From an uncultured Collinsella sp. (GTDB lineage: Bacteria; Actinomycetota; Coriobacteriia; Coriobacteriales; Coriobacteriaceae): DNA of 64,000 nt. A program made the translations under genes and the position numbers. Numbering within the stretch: position 1 is the stretch's first letter; every line of letters starts with the position of its first letter. The stretch is from positions 1-64,000 of the forward strand of contig UQIB01000001.1 in NCBI GenBank assembly GCA_900541015.1, in the 5' to 3' direction. The notes beneath the pieces are model-generated. The model was not told the DNA's origin. It saw only the letters and a program-made list of their open reading frames with translations, and ran no database searches. This document shows, piece by piece, positions 53,516-61,923 of this stretch.

Positions 53516-54853
53516 ATGCAGTTCGATCAGGTGACGGTTATCGGTGGCGGTCTGGCGGGTTCGGAGTGCGCGATCCAGCTTGCAGACCGCGGGTTTGCCG
53601 TAAAGCTGTGCGAGATGCGCCCCCAGGTGAGCTCCCCGGCCCACCATACCGATCATCTGGCAGAGCTCGTCTGCTCCAATTCGTTTAAGTCGACCCGTCC
53701 GGATTCCGCGGCTGGTTTGCTGAAAGCTGAGCTTGAGCGCATGGGTTCAGTCCTGCTCGATTGCGCCCATCGCGCGGCTGTTCCCGCCGGTGGCGCCTTG
53801 GCGGTCGACCGCGTCAAGTTTTCCGAGCTTGTCGAGGCCGAGGTTGCCGCTCGTCCCAATATCGAGGTCGTGCACGGCGAGGTCACGCAGATTCCCGAGG
53901 GTCACGTGGTCATTGCCGCGGGCCCGCTGTGTTCACCGGCGCTGAGCGAAGAGGTCATGAAGCTCGTCGGTGGCGACGCCCTTGCGTTCTTCGATGCCGC
54001 GGCGCCGATCGTCGATGCCTCCACGCTCGATATGGACGTGCTGTTCTCGCAGTCGCGCTACGAGGAGCAGGGGAGCGGCGACTATCTCAACGCTCCGCTC
54101 AACAAGGAGGAGTACGAGGCCTTTATCGAGGCGCTTACCACGGCCGACCGCGTGGTGCTCAAAGACTTTGAGGGCGGCGATCTGTTCCAGGCCTGCCAGC
54201 CTGCCGAGGAAGTTGCGCGCACCGGCAAGGACGCCATTCGCTTTGGCGCCATGAAGCCCGTCGGCCTCACCGACCCGCGTACCGGACGTCGCCCCTGGGC
54301 GGCGATTCAGCTGCGTGCCGAGAACAAGGAGAAGACCGCCTATAACCTGGTGGGCTTCCAGACCAACTTGACCTTTGGCGAGCAGAAGCGCGTCTTCCAT
54401 ATGGTGCCGGGCCTGGAGAACGCTGAGTTCTTCCGCTACGGTGTCATGCACCGCAATACCTTTGTCGACGCCCCGCACGTGCTCGATGGCACCTTTGCCG
54501 TGCCCGGTACCGGCGTGCGTCTGGCCGGTCAGATCACCGGTACCGAGGGATACATGGAAGCCGTGGCGACAGGTCTGCTCGCGGCGCTCAACACCTATGC
54601 CGAGGCTATCGGTGCCGCGGGCGTCGAGTTGCCGCGTGTGGGTGCCCTGGGTGCGCTCGTGGGCTACGCGACCGATCCTGCCACCGTGGGCTATCAGCCT
54701 ATGCATGTCAACTTTGGCCTGGTGCCGCCGCTCGAGGACGGTAAGCGCCGCAGCAAGCGCGACCGCTATCAGGCCTATGCGGACCGTGCGCTCGAGGCCC
54801 TCGATGCCTACTTGGCCACGCGTTCCGACTTGTTTGGAGGCGACCGGTCATAG
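53516..54853 (+). CDS. trmFO: tRNA (uracil-54-C5)-methyltransferase, folate/FAD dependent
   Basis: A 445-residue flavoprotein that makes ribothymidine 54 in tRNA with methylene-tetrahydrofolate. The FAD motif V-I-G-G-G-L-A-G-S-E lies near residue 9, and C-E-M-R-P near 33. N-S-F-K-S and the catalytic C-x region near 55, G-Y-M-E-A-V-A-T-G-L and the final M-H-V-N-F-G-L are signatures. The ATG at 53516 has AAAGGTG 7 bases upstream. The neighbouring order topA/dprA-trmFO-xer is common in Gram-positive bacteria. Confidence 0.95.
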   Translation: MQFDQVTVIGGGLAGSECAIQLADRGFAVKLCEMRPQVSSPAHHTDHLAELVCSNSFKSTRPDSAAGLLKAELERMGSVLLDCAHRAAVPAGGALAVDRVKFSELVEAEVAARPNIEVVHGEVTQIPEGHVVIAAGPLCSPALSEEVMKLVGGDALAFFDAAAPIVDASTLDMDVLFSQSRYEEQGSGDYLNAPLNKEEYEAFIEALTTADRVVLKDFEGGDLFQACQPAEEVARTGKDAIRFGAMKPVGLTDPRTGRRPWAAIQLRAENKEKTAYNLVGFQTNLTFGEQKRVFHMVPGLENAEFFRYGVMHRNTFVDAPHVLDGTFAVPGTGVRLAGQITGTEGYMEAVATGLLAALNTYAEAIGAAGVELPRVGALGALVGYATDPATVGYQPMHVNFGLVPPLEDGKRRSKRDRYQAYADRALEALDAYLATRSDLFGGDRS

Positions 54854-54927
54854 CCTTTGACCTGTACGACACCGTCGACTCGTTTATCGCCTATATCGCA
54901 CGCGTCGAGGGACTTTCTCCCAACACG

Positions 54928-55770
54928 GTGACGGCCTATGGCTCGAGGCTGGAGCGCTTCGCTGCCTGGTGCGAGCGCGAGGATATCGATGCTTTCGCTG
55001 CCGACGTGCGCACCATTCGTCGCTATCTTGCCGAGCTTTCGCGTGAGCAGGTGGCTCCCCGAACGCTTGCGGCGCACCTGTCGGCTATTCGATCTCTCTA
55101 TCGCTGGATGGCTGCCGAGGGGATTGTCGAGGGCGATGCGGTCTCGGCGATCGCATCGCCCAAGCTGCCGCGTGACCTGCCGGGTGTCCTTACGACCCAG
55201 CAGGTTGAGGCGCTGCTCAAGACGCCTGATACCTCGACGCCCGCGGGACTGCGCGATGCGGCGATGCTTGAGTTGCTCTATGCCTCGGGTGCCCGCATCT
55301 CAGAGCTTGCGGCGCTCAATGTGGAATCCATCTCATGGTCCGAGCGCACGCTGCGCCTGTGGGGCAAGGGAAGCAAGGAGCGCATCGTTCCTCTGTATCG
55401 TCGTGCGCTCGATGTGACGCGTCTCTATATTGAAGAGGGGAGGCCGGAGTTGCTCGCTCGGGCAAAGCGCCGCGACCTCGCTACCGGGCCGCATCCGCTG
55501 CTTATATCGGCGCGCGGCAATCGCATGAGCGCCGCGATGCTCCGGCGGCGGTTCCATACGCTGGCGACGCTCGCCGGCATTCCGGCTGACATCGCCCCGC
55601 ATGCGATGCGCCATACCTTTGCGACCGACTTGCTCGAGGGCGGTGCGGACCTGCGCTCGGTTCAAGAGCTGCTAGGTCATGCGAGCCTGTCCACGACGCA
55701 GATCTACACGCATCTCACACCCGATCGGCTTAAGCGGGCTGTGGCTCAAGCCCATCCCCGCGGCGAATAG
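54928..55770 (+). CDS. xerC: Tyrosine recombinase XerC/XerD
   Basis: A 280-residue site-specific recombinase for chromosome dimer resolution. Catalytic Arg is in A-S-G-A-R-I-S-E-L, Lys in G-K-G-S-K-E-R-I-V-P, then H-A-M-R-H-T-F-A-T, G-H-A-S-L-S-T-T-Q-I-Y-T-H gives His and the nucleophile Tyr. GTG 54928 is the first normal start in frame, but it cuts into the first helix of the core-binding domain. The frame is open upstream with A-F-D-L-Y-D-T-V-D-S-F-I-A-Y-I-A-R-V-E-G-L-S-P, which matches the family. The true start may be ATA at 54850, overlapping the trmFO stop and 9 bases after GGAGG, or CTG at 54862. Confidence 0.88.
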   Translation: MTAYGSRLERFAAWCEREDIDAFAADVRTIRRYLAELSREQVAPRTLAAHLSAIRSLYRWMAAEGIVEGDAVSAIASPKLPRDLPGVLTTQQVEALLKTPDTSTPAGLRDAAMLELLYASGARISELAALNVESISWSERTLRLWGKGSKERIVPLYRRALDVTRLYIEEGRPELLARAKRRDLATGPHPLLISARGNRMSAAMLRRRFHTLATLAGIPADIAPHAMRHTFATDLLEGGADLRSVQELLGHASLSTTQIYTHLTPDRLKRAVAQAHPRGE

Positions 55771-55819
55771 TGGCTGGGACGTCCCGCGCCGCACTCAGGT
55801 GTGTGGTTTTGATTGCGGG

Positions 55820-55848
55820 TTGGCAGGAAGAGGCATTCCTGCTATCAT
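55820..55848 (+). promoter_or_regulatory. Promoter of rpsB-tsf
   Basis: TTGGCA (55820-55825), a 17-base spacer and TATCAT (55843-55848). It leaves a leader of about 135 bases before rpsB, which holds G+C-rich stems (CCCGG near 55915, CCGGG near 55935) and could be a ribosomal-protein leader. Confidence 0.7.
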
Positions 55849-55989
55849 TCATCGGGTTGCTTCACGGCAACATGTTTTTATCACGCACGCGCGGCTACTT
55901 CATACCGTGGTGCCCGGGCTTTGGTAGCACATGTCCGGGTTGGTTTTGGAGGATGACCCCGCGCGGAGGCAAACCACAGGAGGTTTAAC

Positions 55990-56718
55990 ATGGCTACCAA
56001 GATTAATATCCGCACCCTGCTTGAGGCCGGCTGCCACTTCGGTCACCAGACCCGTCGCTGGAACCCCAAGATGAAGCCGTTCATCTTCGGTGAGCGCAAC
56101 GGCATCTACATCCTCGACCTCAAGCAGACCATCCTCGACGCCGACCAGGCCTACACCTTCGTCAAGAACGTCGCCAAGGGTGGCAACGTGCTGTTCGTCG
56201 GCACCAAGAAGCAGGCTCAGGAGGCCGTCAAGAACGCTGCTGAGCGCGCCAACATGCCTTACATCAACCAGCGTTGGCTCGGCGGTATGCTGACCAACTT
56301 CGTCACCATCCGCTCCCGCATCAACCGCATGGAGGAGCTCGAGGCCATGGTCGAGGACGGCCGCATGGCTGTTCTGCCCAAGAAGGAGCAGGCTGTTCTC
56401 GGCAAGGAGCTCACCAAGCTCCAGACCAACCTCGGTGGCGCCCGCGACATGAAGGGTCTGCCCCAGGCTCTCTTCGTCATCGACACCAAGCGCGAGGAGA
56501 ACGCCATCAAGGAGGCTCAGCGCCTGAACATCCCCGTCGTCGCTCTGATCGACACCAACTCCGATCCCGACGAGGTCGAGTACGGCATCCCCTGCAACGA
56601 TGACGCTATCTCCGCTGTCACCCTTATGTGCGAGCTCATGGCTGACGCCTGCCTCGCTGGCTCCGGCAAGGAGCAGGTCTCCGAGGCCGAGATGGCCGCT
56701 GAGCCCAAGGCCGAGTAA
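55990..56718 (+). CDS. rpsB: 30S ribosomal protein S2
   Basis: A 242-residue small-subunit protein. The opening I-R-T-L-L-E-A-G-C-H-F-G-H-Q-T-R-R-W-N-P-K-M, then F-V-G-T-K-K-Q-A-Q-E, Q-R-W-L-G-G-M-L-T-N-F and A-L-I-D-T-N-S-D-P are signature parts. AGGAGG lies upstream. tsf follows after 45 bases, the usual pair. Confidence 0.98.
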   Translation: MATKINIRTLLEAGCHFGHQTRRWNPKMKPFIFGERNGIYILDLKQTILDADQAYTFVKNVAKGGNVLFVGTKKQAQEAVKNAAERANMPYINQRWLGGMLTNFVTIRSRINRMEELEAMVEDGRMAVLPKKEQAVLGKELTKLQTNLGGARDMKGLPQALFVIDTKREENAIKEAQRLNIPVVALIDTNSDPDEVEYGIPCNDDAISAVTLMCELMADACLAGSGKEQVSEAEMAAEPKAE

Positions 56719-56763
56719 ATCAGTCTTAGTTAATTCTTTTTCATCTCTTTGAAAGGAACCACA

Positions 56764-57633
56764 ATGGCCCAGATTACCGCCGCTATGGTCAAGCAGCTCC
56801 GCGAGATGACCGACTCCCCGATGATGGAGTGCAAGAAGGCTCTCGTCGAGGCTGACGGCGACATGGACGCCGCTGTCGACGTTCTGCGTAAGAACGGCCT
56901 TGCCAAGGCTGCCAAGAAGGCTGGCCGTGAGACCAACGAGGGCGCTGTCGCCGCGTTCGTCTCCGAGGATGGCAAGACCGGCGCTCTGCTCGAGCTCTCC
57001 TGCGAGACCGACTTCGTTGGCTCCAACGCCAAGTTCACTGGCTTTGCTTCCAAGGTCGCTGAGGTTGTCGCTACCACCGAGCCTGCTGACGTCGACGCTC
57101 TGCTCGAGAAGCCGATGGGCGAGGAGACCGTTTCCTCCGAGCTCACCGAGATGATTCACATCATGGGCGAGAACATGAAGATCTCCCGCTTCGCTGCCCG
57201 CAAGGCCGAGAACGGCGCGCTCGCTTCTTACATCCACATGGGTGGTAAGATCGGCGTCCTCGTCGAGTTCGCCTTCGAGAAGGCCGAGACCGCTCAGGCT
57301 GAGTCCTTCAAGACCTTCGCTCACGACGTTGCCCTTCAGGTTGCCGCCGTCGCCCCGATCTGCGCTACCCGCGATCAGGTTCCGGCCGAGACCGTCGAGC
57401 ACGAGAAGCAGATCTACATGGCCCAGGCTGCCGAGTCCGGCAAGCCCGAGGCTATTCAGGAGAAGATGGCTGTCGGCCGTCTGGAGAAGTTCTACAAGCA
57501 GTCCGTGCTCACCGAGCAGGAGTTCATCAAGGACAGCTCCCTCACCATCAAGAAGTACGCTGAGCAGGTCTCCAAGGAGCTCGGCGACACCATTACCGTC
57601 GTTGCCTTTGACCGTCTGGTCCGTGGCGAATAA
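56764..57633 (+). CDS. tsf: Elongation factor Ts
   Basis: A 289-residue nucleotide-exchange factor for EF-Tu. The N-terminal UBA-like M-V-K-Q-L-R-E-M-T-D-S-P-M-M-E-C-K-K-A-L, T-D-F-V-G-S-N, and the C-terminal V-G-R-L-E-K-F-Y segment are typical. The ATG at 56764 with AAAGGA upstream is chosen; an ATG 15 bases earlier lies in that ribosome site. Confidence 0.97.
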   Translation: MAQITAAMVKQLREMTDSPMMECKKALVEADGDMDAAVDVLRKNGLAKAAKKAGRETNEGAVAAFVSEDGKTGALLELSCETDFVGSNAKFTGFASKVAEVVATTEPADVDALLEKPMGEETVSSELTEMIHIMGENMKISRFAARKAENGALASYIHMGGKIGVLVEFAFEKAETAQAESFKTFAHDVALQVAAVAPICATRDQVPAETVEHEKQIYMAQAAESGKPEAIQEKMAVGRLEKFYKQSVLTEQEFIKDSSLTIKKYAEQVSKELGDTITVVAFDRLVRGE

Positions 57634-57656
57634 ATAAGCTCTTGTAGCTGGTAATG

Positions 57657-57691
57657 AGCAGGCTGTGGGTTTTACTCGCAGCCTGCTTTTT
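57657..57691 (+). terminator. Terminator after tsf
   Basis: AGCAGGCTG (57657-57665) pairs exactly with CAGCCTGCT (57679-57687), followed by T-T-T-T. Confidence 0.9.
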
Positions 57692-57751
57692 CATGGCTCT
57701 TATCAGAGCCTTTGATAGAATGTTGAGAGTTCAATCTAAAGGAGGATCGCT

Positions 57752-58474
57752 TTGTCCGACATCCGATATAAACGCGTGCTTCTTAAGCTTTCCGGCGAAG
57801 CGCTGATGGGCGACGGCCAATATGGCATCGACCCCAAGGTTACCGACCATCTTGCTAAGCAGGTCAAGGAGCTGCTCGCCGTTGGCCATGAGGTCGGCGT
57901 CGTTGTCGGCGGCGGCAATATTTTCCGCGGCATGGCTGGCGCTGCCGGTGGCATGGAGCGTGCTCAGGCCGACTACATGGGCATGCTGGCAACCGTTATG
58001 AACGCGCTCGCCCTGCAGGATGCCTTCGAGCATAACGATGTTCCCTGCCGCGTGATGAGCGCTATCCAGATGAACGAGATCTGCGAGCCCTATATTCGCC
58101 GTCGCGCCATCAACCACCTTTCCAAGGGCAACGTCGTTATTTTTGCCGCCGGTTCGGGCAATCCGTACTTTACGACCGACACCGCCGCGGCTCTTCGTGC
58201 GTGCGAGATCGGCGCCGAGATTCTGATTAAAGCCACCAAGGTTGACGGCATCTACGATAAGGATCCCGTCAAGTGCGCCGACGCCGTCCGTTTTGACAAG
58301 ATTACCTATCACGAGGTTCTCGTCCGCGGTCTGCAGGTTATGGATTCCACGGCTACGGCACTGTGCCAGGACAACCGTATGCCGATTTTGGTCCTCAACA
58401 TCGATGGCGAGGACACCGTCAAGCGCGCGCTTTCGGGTGAGCCCGTCGGCACGCTCGTCTATCAGGAGGATTAA
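57752..58474 (+). CDS. pyrH: UMP kinase
   Basis: A 240-residue hexameric kinase of the amino-acid kinase fold that makes UDP. L-L-K-L-S-G-E-A-L near residue 10, V-V-G-G-G-N-I-F-R-G near 55, F-A-A-G-S-G-N-P-Y-F-T-T-D-T near 135 and K-A-T-K-V-D-G-I-Y-D-K-D-P near 165 are present. The TTG start has AAAGGAGG upstream. First gene of a block running to ispG. Confidence 0.97.
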   Translation: MSDIRYKRVLLKLSGEALMGDGQYGIDPKVTDHLAKQVKELLAVGHEVGVVVGGGNIFRGMAGAAGGMERAQADYMGMLATVMNALALQDAFEHNDVPCRVMSAIQMNEICEPYIRRRAINHLSKGNVVIFAAGSGNPYFTTDTAAALRACEIGAEILIKATKVDGIYDKDPVKCADAVRFDKITYHEVLVRGLQVMDSTATALCQDNRMPILVLNIDGEDTVKRALSGEPVGTLVYQED

Positions 58475-58476
58475 GC

Positions 58477-59013
58477 ATGGCAGAGAACATCACCGCCCAT
58501 ATGGACAAGTCGCTCGAGTCCCTCAAGCATAACTTCTCCAAGGTCCGTACCGGCCGCGCCAATGCCAACATTCTGTCCGACATCACCGTCGATTATTACG
58601 GTGTTCCCACGCCGGTCACGCAGGTTGCCGCCGTCAAGACCCCCGAGGCCCACATGCTGCTCATCGAGCCATGGGACAAGGCGCTCATCAACGCTATCGT
58701 CAAGGCCATCGGCGCTTCCGATCTGGGTATTACCCCCAACTCCGATGGCACCGTCGTTCGTCTGCCGTTCCCGGCTCCCACCGAGGAGCGCCGTCGCGAG
58801 CTCGTCAAGGAGTGCCGCGAGTACGCCGAGCAGGCCAAGGTGTCTATCCGTAACATCCGTCGCGACTTCAACAACAAGCTCGAGCGCGATGAGGAGCTCA
58901 CCGAGGACGATGTCCGTCGCGAGCAGGCTAAGGTCCAGAAGCACACCGATGAGTATGTCGCCAAGGTCGAGGAGCTTCTGAAGGAAAAAGAAGCCGAGGT
59001 CATGGAGATCTAA
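58477..59013 (+). CDS. frr: Ribosome recycling factor
   Basis: A 178-residue factor that splits post-termination ribosomes with EF-G. F-S-K-V-R-T-G-R-A-N near residue 22, Y-Y-G-V-P-T-P-V-T-Q and the I-R-R-D-F-N-N-K-L segment are typical. It lies 2 bases after pyrH. Confidence 0.97.
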   Translation: MAENITAHMDKSLESLKHNFSKVRTGRANANILSDITVDYYGVPTPVTQVAAVKTPEAHMLLIEPWDKALINAIVKAIGASDLGITPNSDGTVVRLPFPAPTEERRRELVKECREYAEQAKVSIRNIRRDFNNKLERDEELTEDDVRREQAKVQKHTDEYVAKVEELLKEKEAEVMEI

Positions 59014-59014
59014 G

Positions 59015-59809
59015 GTGCAATACGACGAGCATAAACTGGTCGAGTACTTTGCCGACGCCCCTGCGGGCGTCGGTTTTTCCGACCTTGACCTCAATAACAT
59101 TCCGCACCATATCTCGTGCATCATGGACGGCAACGGTCGTTGGGCCACGTCGCGCGGTCTTGCACGCACCGAGGGCCACAAGGCGGGTATCGTCTCGCTG
59201 CGCGAGATCATTACCGCCTGCGTGCGCCTGGGCGTCGACGTGCTTTCGGCCTATGCGTTTTCTACCGAAAACTGGAACCGCCCGCAGCATGAGGTCAACG
59301 TCTTGATGCACCTGTTTGCCAAGACGTTCATCGACGAGTTGCCGCTTCTGAAGCGCGAAAACGTGCGCGTTGTCTTTTTGGGTGATATTTCCGCGCTGCC
59401 CAAGAAGACCCGCGACGTTTTTGAACGCGGTCTTGCCGAGTGCGCCGATCACACCGGTATGACGCTGGCGCTTGCTGTCAACTACGGCGCGCGTGCCGAG
59501 ATTACCCGCGCTGTCCGTCAGATCGCGCTCGACGTTGCCGCCGGTAAGATTGATCCTGCCGCAATTGATGACGACATGGTGGCTTCTCACCTTTATACCG
59601 CCGGTCTTCCCGATCCTGAGCTTGTGATTCGCACCTCTGGTGAGCTGCGCCTTTCGAACTATCTGCTGTGGCAGGTGGCTTATTCCGAGTTCTACGTCAC
59701 CGATACCTATTGGCCCGACTTTGATCGTTGGGGCCTTGTCGACGCCATTTTGGCCTATCAGGGCCGTGACCGTAGGTTTGGTGGTCTGAGCAAGACCGAG
59801 GAGGCTTAA
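59015..59809 (+). CDS. uppS: Isoprenyl transferase (undecaprenyl diphosphate synthase type)
   Basis: A 264-residue cis-prenyltransferase that makes the lipid carrier for cell-wall and surface glycans. I-M-D-G-N-G-R-W-A near residue 37, F-S-T-E-N-W-N-R-P and the late R-T-S-G-E-L-R-L-S-N-Y-L-L-W-Q are signatures. The first 25 residues are an extra lead. The GTG start lies one base after the frr stop. Confidence 0.95.
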   Translation: MQYDEHKLVEYFADAPAGVGFSDLDLNNIPHHISCIMDGNGRWATSRGLARTEGHKAGIVSLREIITACVRLGVDVLSAYAFSTENWNRPQHEVNVLMHLFAKTFIDELPLLKRENVRVVFLGDISALPKKTRDVFERGLAECADHTGMTLALAVNYGARAEITRAVRQIALDVAAGKIDPAAIDDDMVASHLYTAGLPDPELVIRTSGELRLSNYLLWQVAYSEFYVTDTYWPDFDRWGLVDAILAYQGRDRRFGGLSKTEEA

Positions 59810-59811
59810 TC

Positions 59812-60711
59812 GTGTCCGATCGTCCCAAGGCAATTGCTCCCAAGACATCTGAGCGCAAGGCTGTCGCTGCGGGAGCGCCCGCAGCGAAGAATGGCACCGG
59901 TTCGTGGCTTGCCGGCTTTATCACCCGTGCCGCCGCCGGTATCGTCTATGCCGTTGTCTTTATCCTGTGCCTGGTTTTGGGTATTGTGCCCACGGCCATC
60001 TTTGTTTCTGTCATGAGCGGCCTGTGCTGCTATGAGTTTTTCCGTATGACGAGGCTCGATGGCAAGATGGCTAACGAGCGCATGGGTATCGCTGCCGCCG
60101 TACTCTTTCCGCTGTCGGCGTTGGGCGATTCGATGTTGCTGAATGCCCTGCTTTTTGCCCTGATGCTCGCTGTGGGCATTTGGTATGTTTGGTCGCCGCG
60201 TACCCGCATCTCTGATGTGGCCGTGACGCTCATGGGTCCCATCTACACTGGCTTTATGCTGTCGGCTATCGTGCTGCTGCGCGATGCCGTGCCCGGTTTT
60301 GCCGGCGCCCTGCTTTCGGTGGGCGTTTGCGCGTCCCTTTGGGTCTCCGATTCGTTTGCCTACATCGTGGGTAGCCGTATCGGCAAGCACAAGATGGTTC
60401 CCAAGATCTCTCCCAAAAAGAGCTGGGAGGGGTTTGTCGGCGGCATCCTGGGCTCGGTTTTGATTTGGCTCATCCTGTGGGCGACGCACTTCTACAAGCT
60501 CAGCCTGCCCTATGCGCTGCTGTGCGGCGTGGTCGTGTCCGTCCTGGGCGTTATCGGAGACCTCATCGAGTCGCGCATCAAGCGCGGTGTGGGCGTTAAG
60601 GATTCCGGTAACCTTATCCCGGGCCACGGCGGCATGCTCGATCGTAGCGATTCGCTTATCTTTGGCTGCATTACCGCGCAGCTGCTTTTGATGATCGGAG
60701 GCGTGCTGTAA
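59812..60711 (+). CDS. cdsA: Phosphatidate cytidylyltransferase
   Basis: A 299-residue membrane enzyme that makes CDP-diacylglycerol. About seven to eight membrane segments are seen. The signature near the end is G-D-L-I-E-S-R-I-K-R, V-K-D-S-G-x-x-I-P-G-H-G-G and L-D-R-S-D-S. The first 40 residues are Ala/Lys-rich and cytoplasmic. It starts with GTG 2 bases after uppS; its stop overlaps the dxr start (TAATG). Confidence 0.95.
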   Translation: MSDRPKAIAPKTSERKAVAAGAPAAKNGTGSWLAGFITRAAAGIVYAVVFILCLVLGIVPTAIFVSVMSGLCCYEFFRMTRLDGKMANERMGIAAAVLFPLSALGDSMLLNALLFALMLAVGIWYVWSPRTRISDVAVTLMGPIYTGFMLSAIVLLRDAVPGFAGALLSVGVCASLWVSDSFAYIVGSRIGKHKMVPKISPKKSWEGFVGGILGSVLIWLILWATHFYKLSLPYALLCGVVVSVLGVIGDLIESRIKRGVGVKDSGNLIPGHGGMLDRSDSLIFGCITAQLLLMIGGVL

Positions 60712-61898
60712 TGTCCTTCCAGACGACGTATGGCCCCGATGGACGTCTCCGTGTTGCCATCCTGGGTTGTACGGGCTCTATCGGCACCCAGGCGCTCGAT
60801 GTGTGCCGCCAGCATGCCGATCGCCTGCAGGTGACGGCGCTGTCCGTTAACTCCAGTACCTCCGAGCTCGTTGCCGCTGCCCGCGAGTTCTCGGTTCCAG
60901 CGGTTGCCGTGGCCGATGTCGCTCATGGCGATGACGCCGTGCTGCAGGAGTTGCCCGAGGGAACGAAGCTCGGCGTTGGCGCGCAGGCGGTTTGCGAGCT
61001 CGCGCGTCGCGACGATGTCGACTGCGTGCTCGTCGCTATTGTGGGCGCCGCCGGTCTCGAGGCGAGCCATGCGGCCTTGACCTCGAATAAGCGTCTTGCC
61101 CTTGCCAACAAGGAGTCCCTCGTCGTCGGCGGCGACTTGCTTATGCCGTTGGCGCAACCGGGCCAGCTTATTCCAGTCGACTCTGAGCACTCCGCCATCT
61201 ACCAGTGCTATCTGGGGGAGAACCCACGCGAGGCTCATTGTATTTGGCTCACCTGCTCGGGCGGTCCGTTCTTTGGCCGCACCCGCGACGAGCTCGACCG
61301 CGTGACGCGTGCCGATGCCCTCGCACATCCCACGTGGGCCATGGGTGCCAAGATCACCATCGACTCCGCCACCCTCATGAACAAGGGCCTGGAGCGCATT
61401 GAGGCCATGCATCTGTTTAACTGCGACCTCGATTTCATTAACGTGGTCGTGCAGCGTCAGTCCAAGATTCACTCTATGGTCGAGTTCGCCGACGGCTCCG
61501 TGATGGCGCATCTCGGTGCTTCCGACATGCGTATTCCCATCCAGTTCGCGTTCTCGTATCCCGAGCGTTGGGATACCCCGGCGCCTCGTATCGATTTCCG
61601 CGAGCTGGGGCAGCTCACGTTTGATGCTGCCGACATGGATACCTTCCGCTGTCTGGCACTGGCCGAACGTGCCGGCAAGACGGGTGGCACCATGCCGTGC
61701 GTGCTCAATGCCGCCAACGAGGTCGCCGTCGATGCCTTCCTGAACGATGGCTGCAGCTTTACCGATATCGATCGCATTGTGGAATCCTGCATGGATTCCC
61801 ACGATATGCAGGCGGTCGATTCGTTTGAGCAGCTTCGCGACATCGATGCATGGGCGCGTGAAAAGGCTGCGCAGGTGCTCGCCGCAACCCGTTCCTAA
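60711..61898 (+). CDS. dxr: 1-deoxy-D-xylulose 5-phosphate reductoisomerase
   Basis: A 395-residue enzyme of the MEP isoprenoid pathway. G-C-T-G-S-I-G-T-Q near residue 20 binds NADPH. L-A-N-K-E-S-L-V-V-G-G, P-V-D-S-E-H-S-A-I-Y-Q-C, the S-G-G-P-F-F-like loop and the N-K-G-L-E segment are all present. Together with ispG three genes on it shows that MEP, not mevalonate, is used, feeding uppS. Confidence 0.96.
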   Translation: MSFQTTYGPDGRLRVAILGCTGSIGTQALDVCRQHADRLQVTALSVNSSTSELVAAAREFSVPAVAVADVAHGDDAVLQELPEGTKLGVGAQAVCELARRDDVDCVLVAIVGAAGLEASHAALTSNKRLALANKESLVVGGDLLMPLAQPGQLIPVDSEHSAIYQCYLGENPREAHCIWLTCSGGPFFGRTRDELDRVTRADALAHPTWAMGAKITIDSATLMNKGLERIEAMHLFNCDLDFINVVVQRQSKIHSMVEFADGSVMAHLGASDMRIPIQFAFSYPERWDTPAPRIDFRELGQLTFDAADMDTFRCLALAERAGKTGGTMPCVLNAANEVAVDAFLNDGCSFTDIDRIVESCMDSHDMQAVDSFEQLRDIDAWAREKAAQVLAATRS

Positions 61899-61923
61899 CC
61901 CATAAGGATTGCTTTTTCGTTTT

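Noticed and set aside
55900..57402. A 500-codon minus-strand frame opposite rpsB and tsf
   Set aside because: Leu/Gly/Asp-rich mirror of highly biased ribosomal-protein codons; no motif and no start site.
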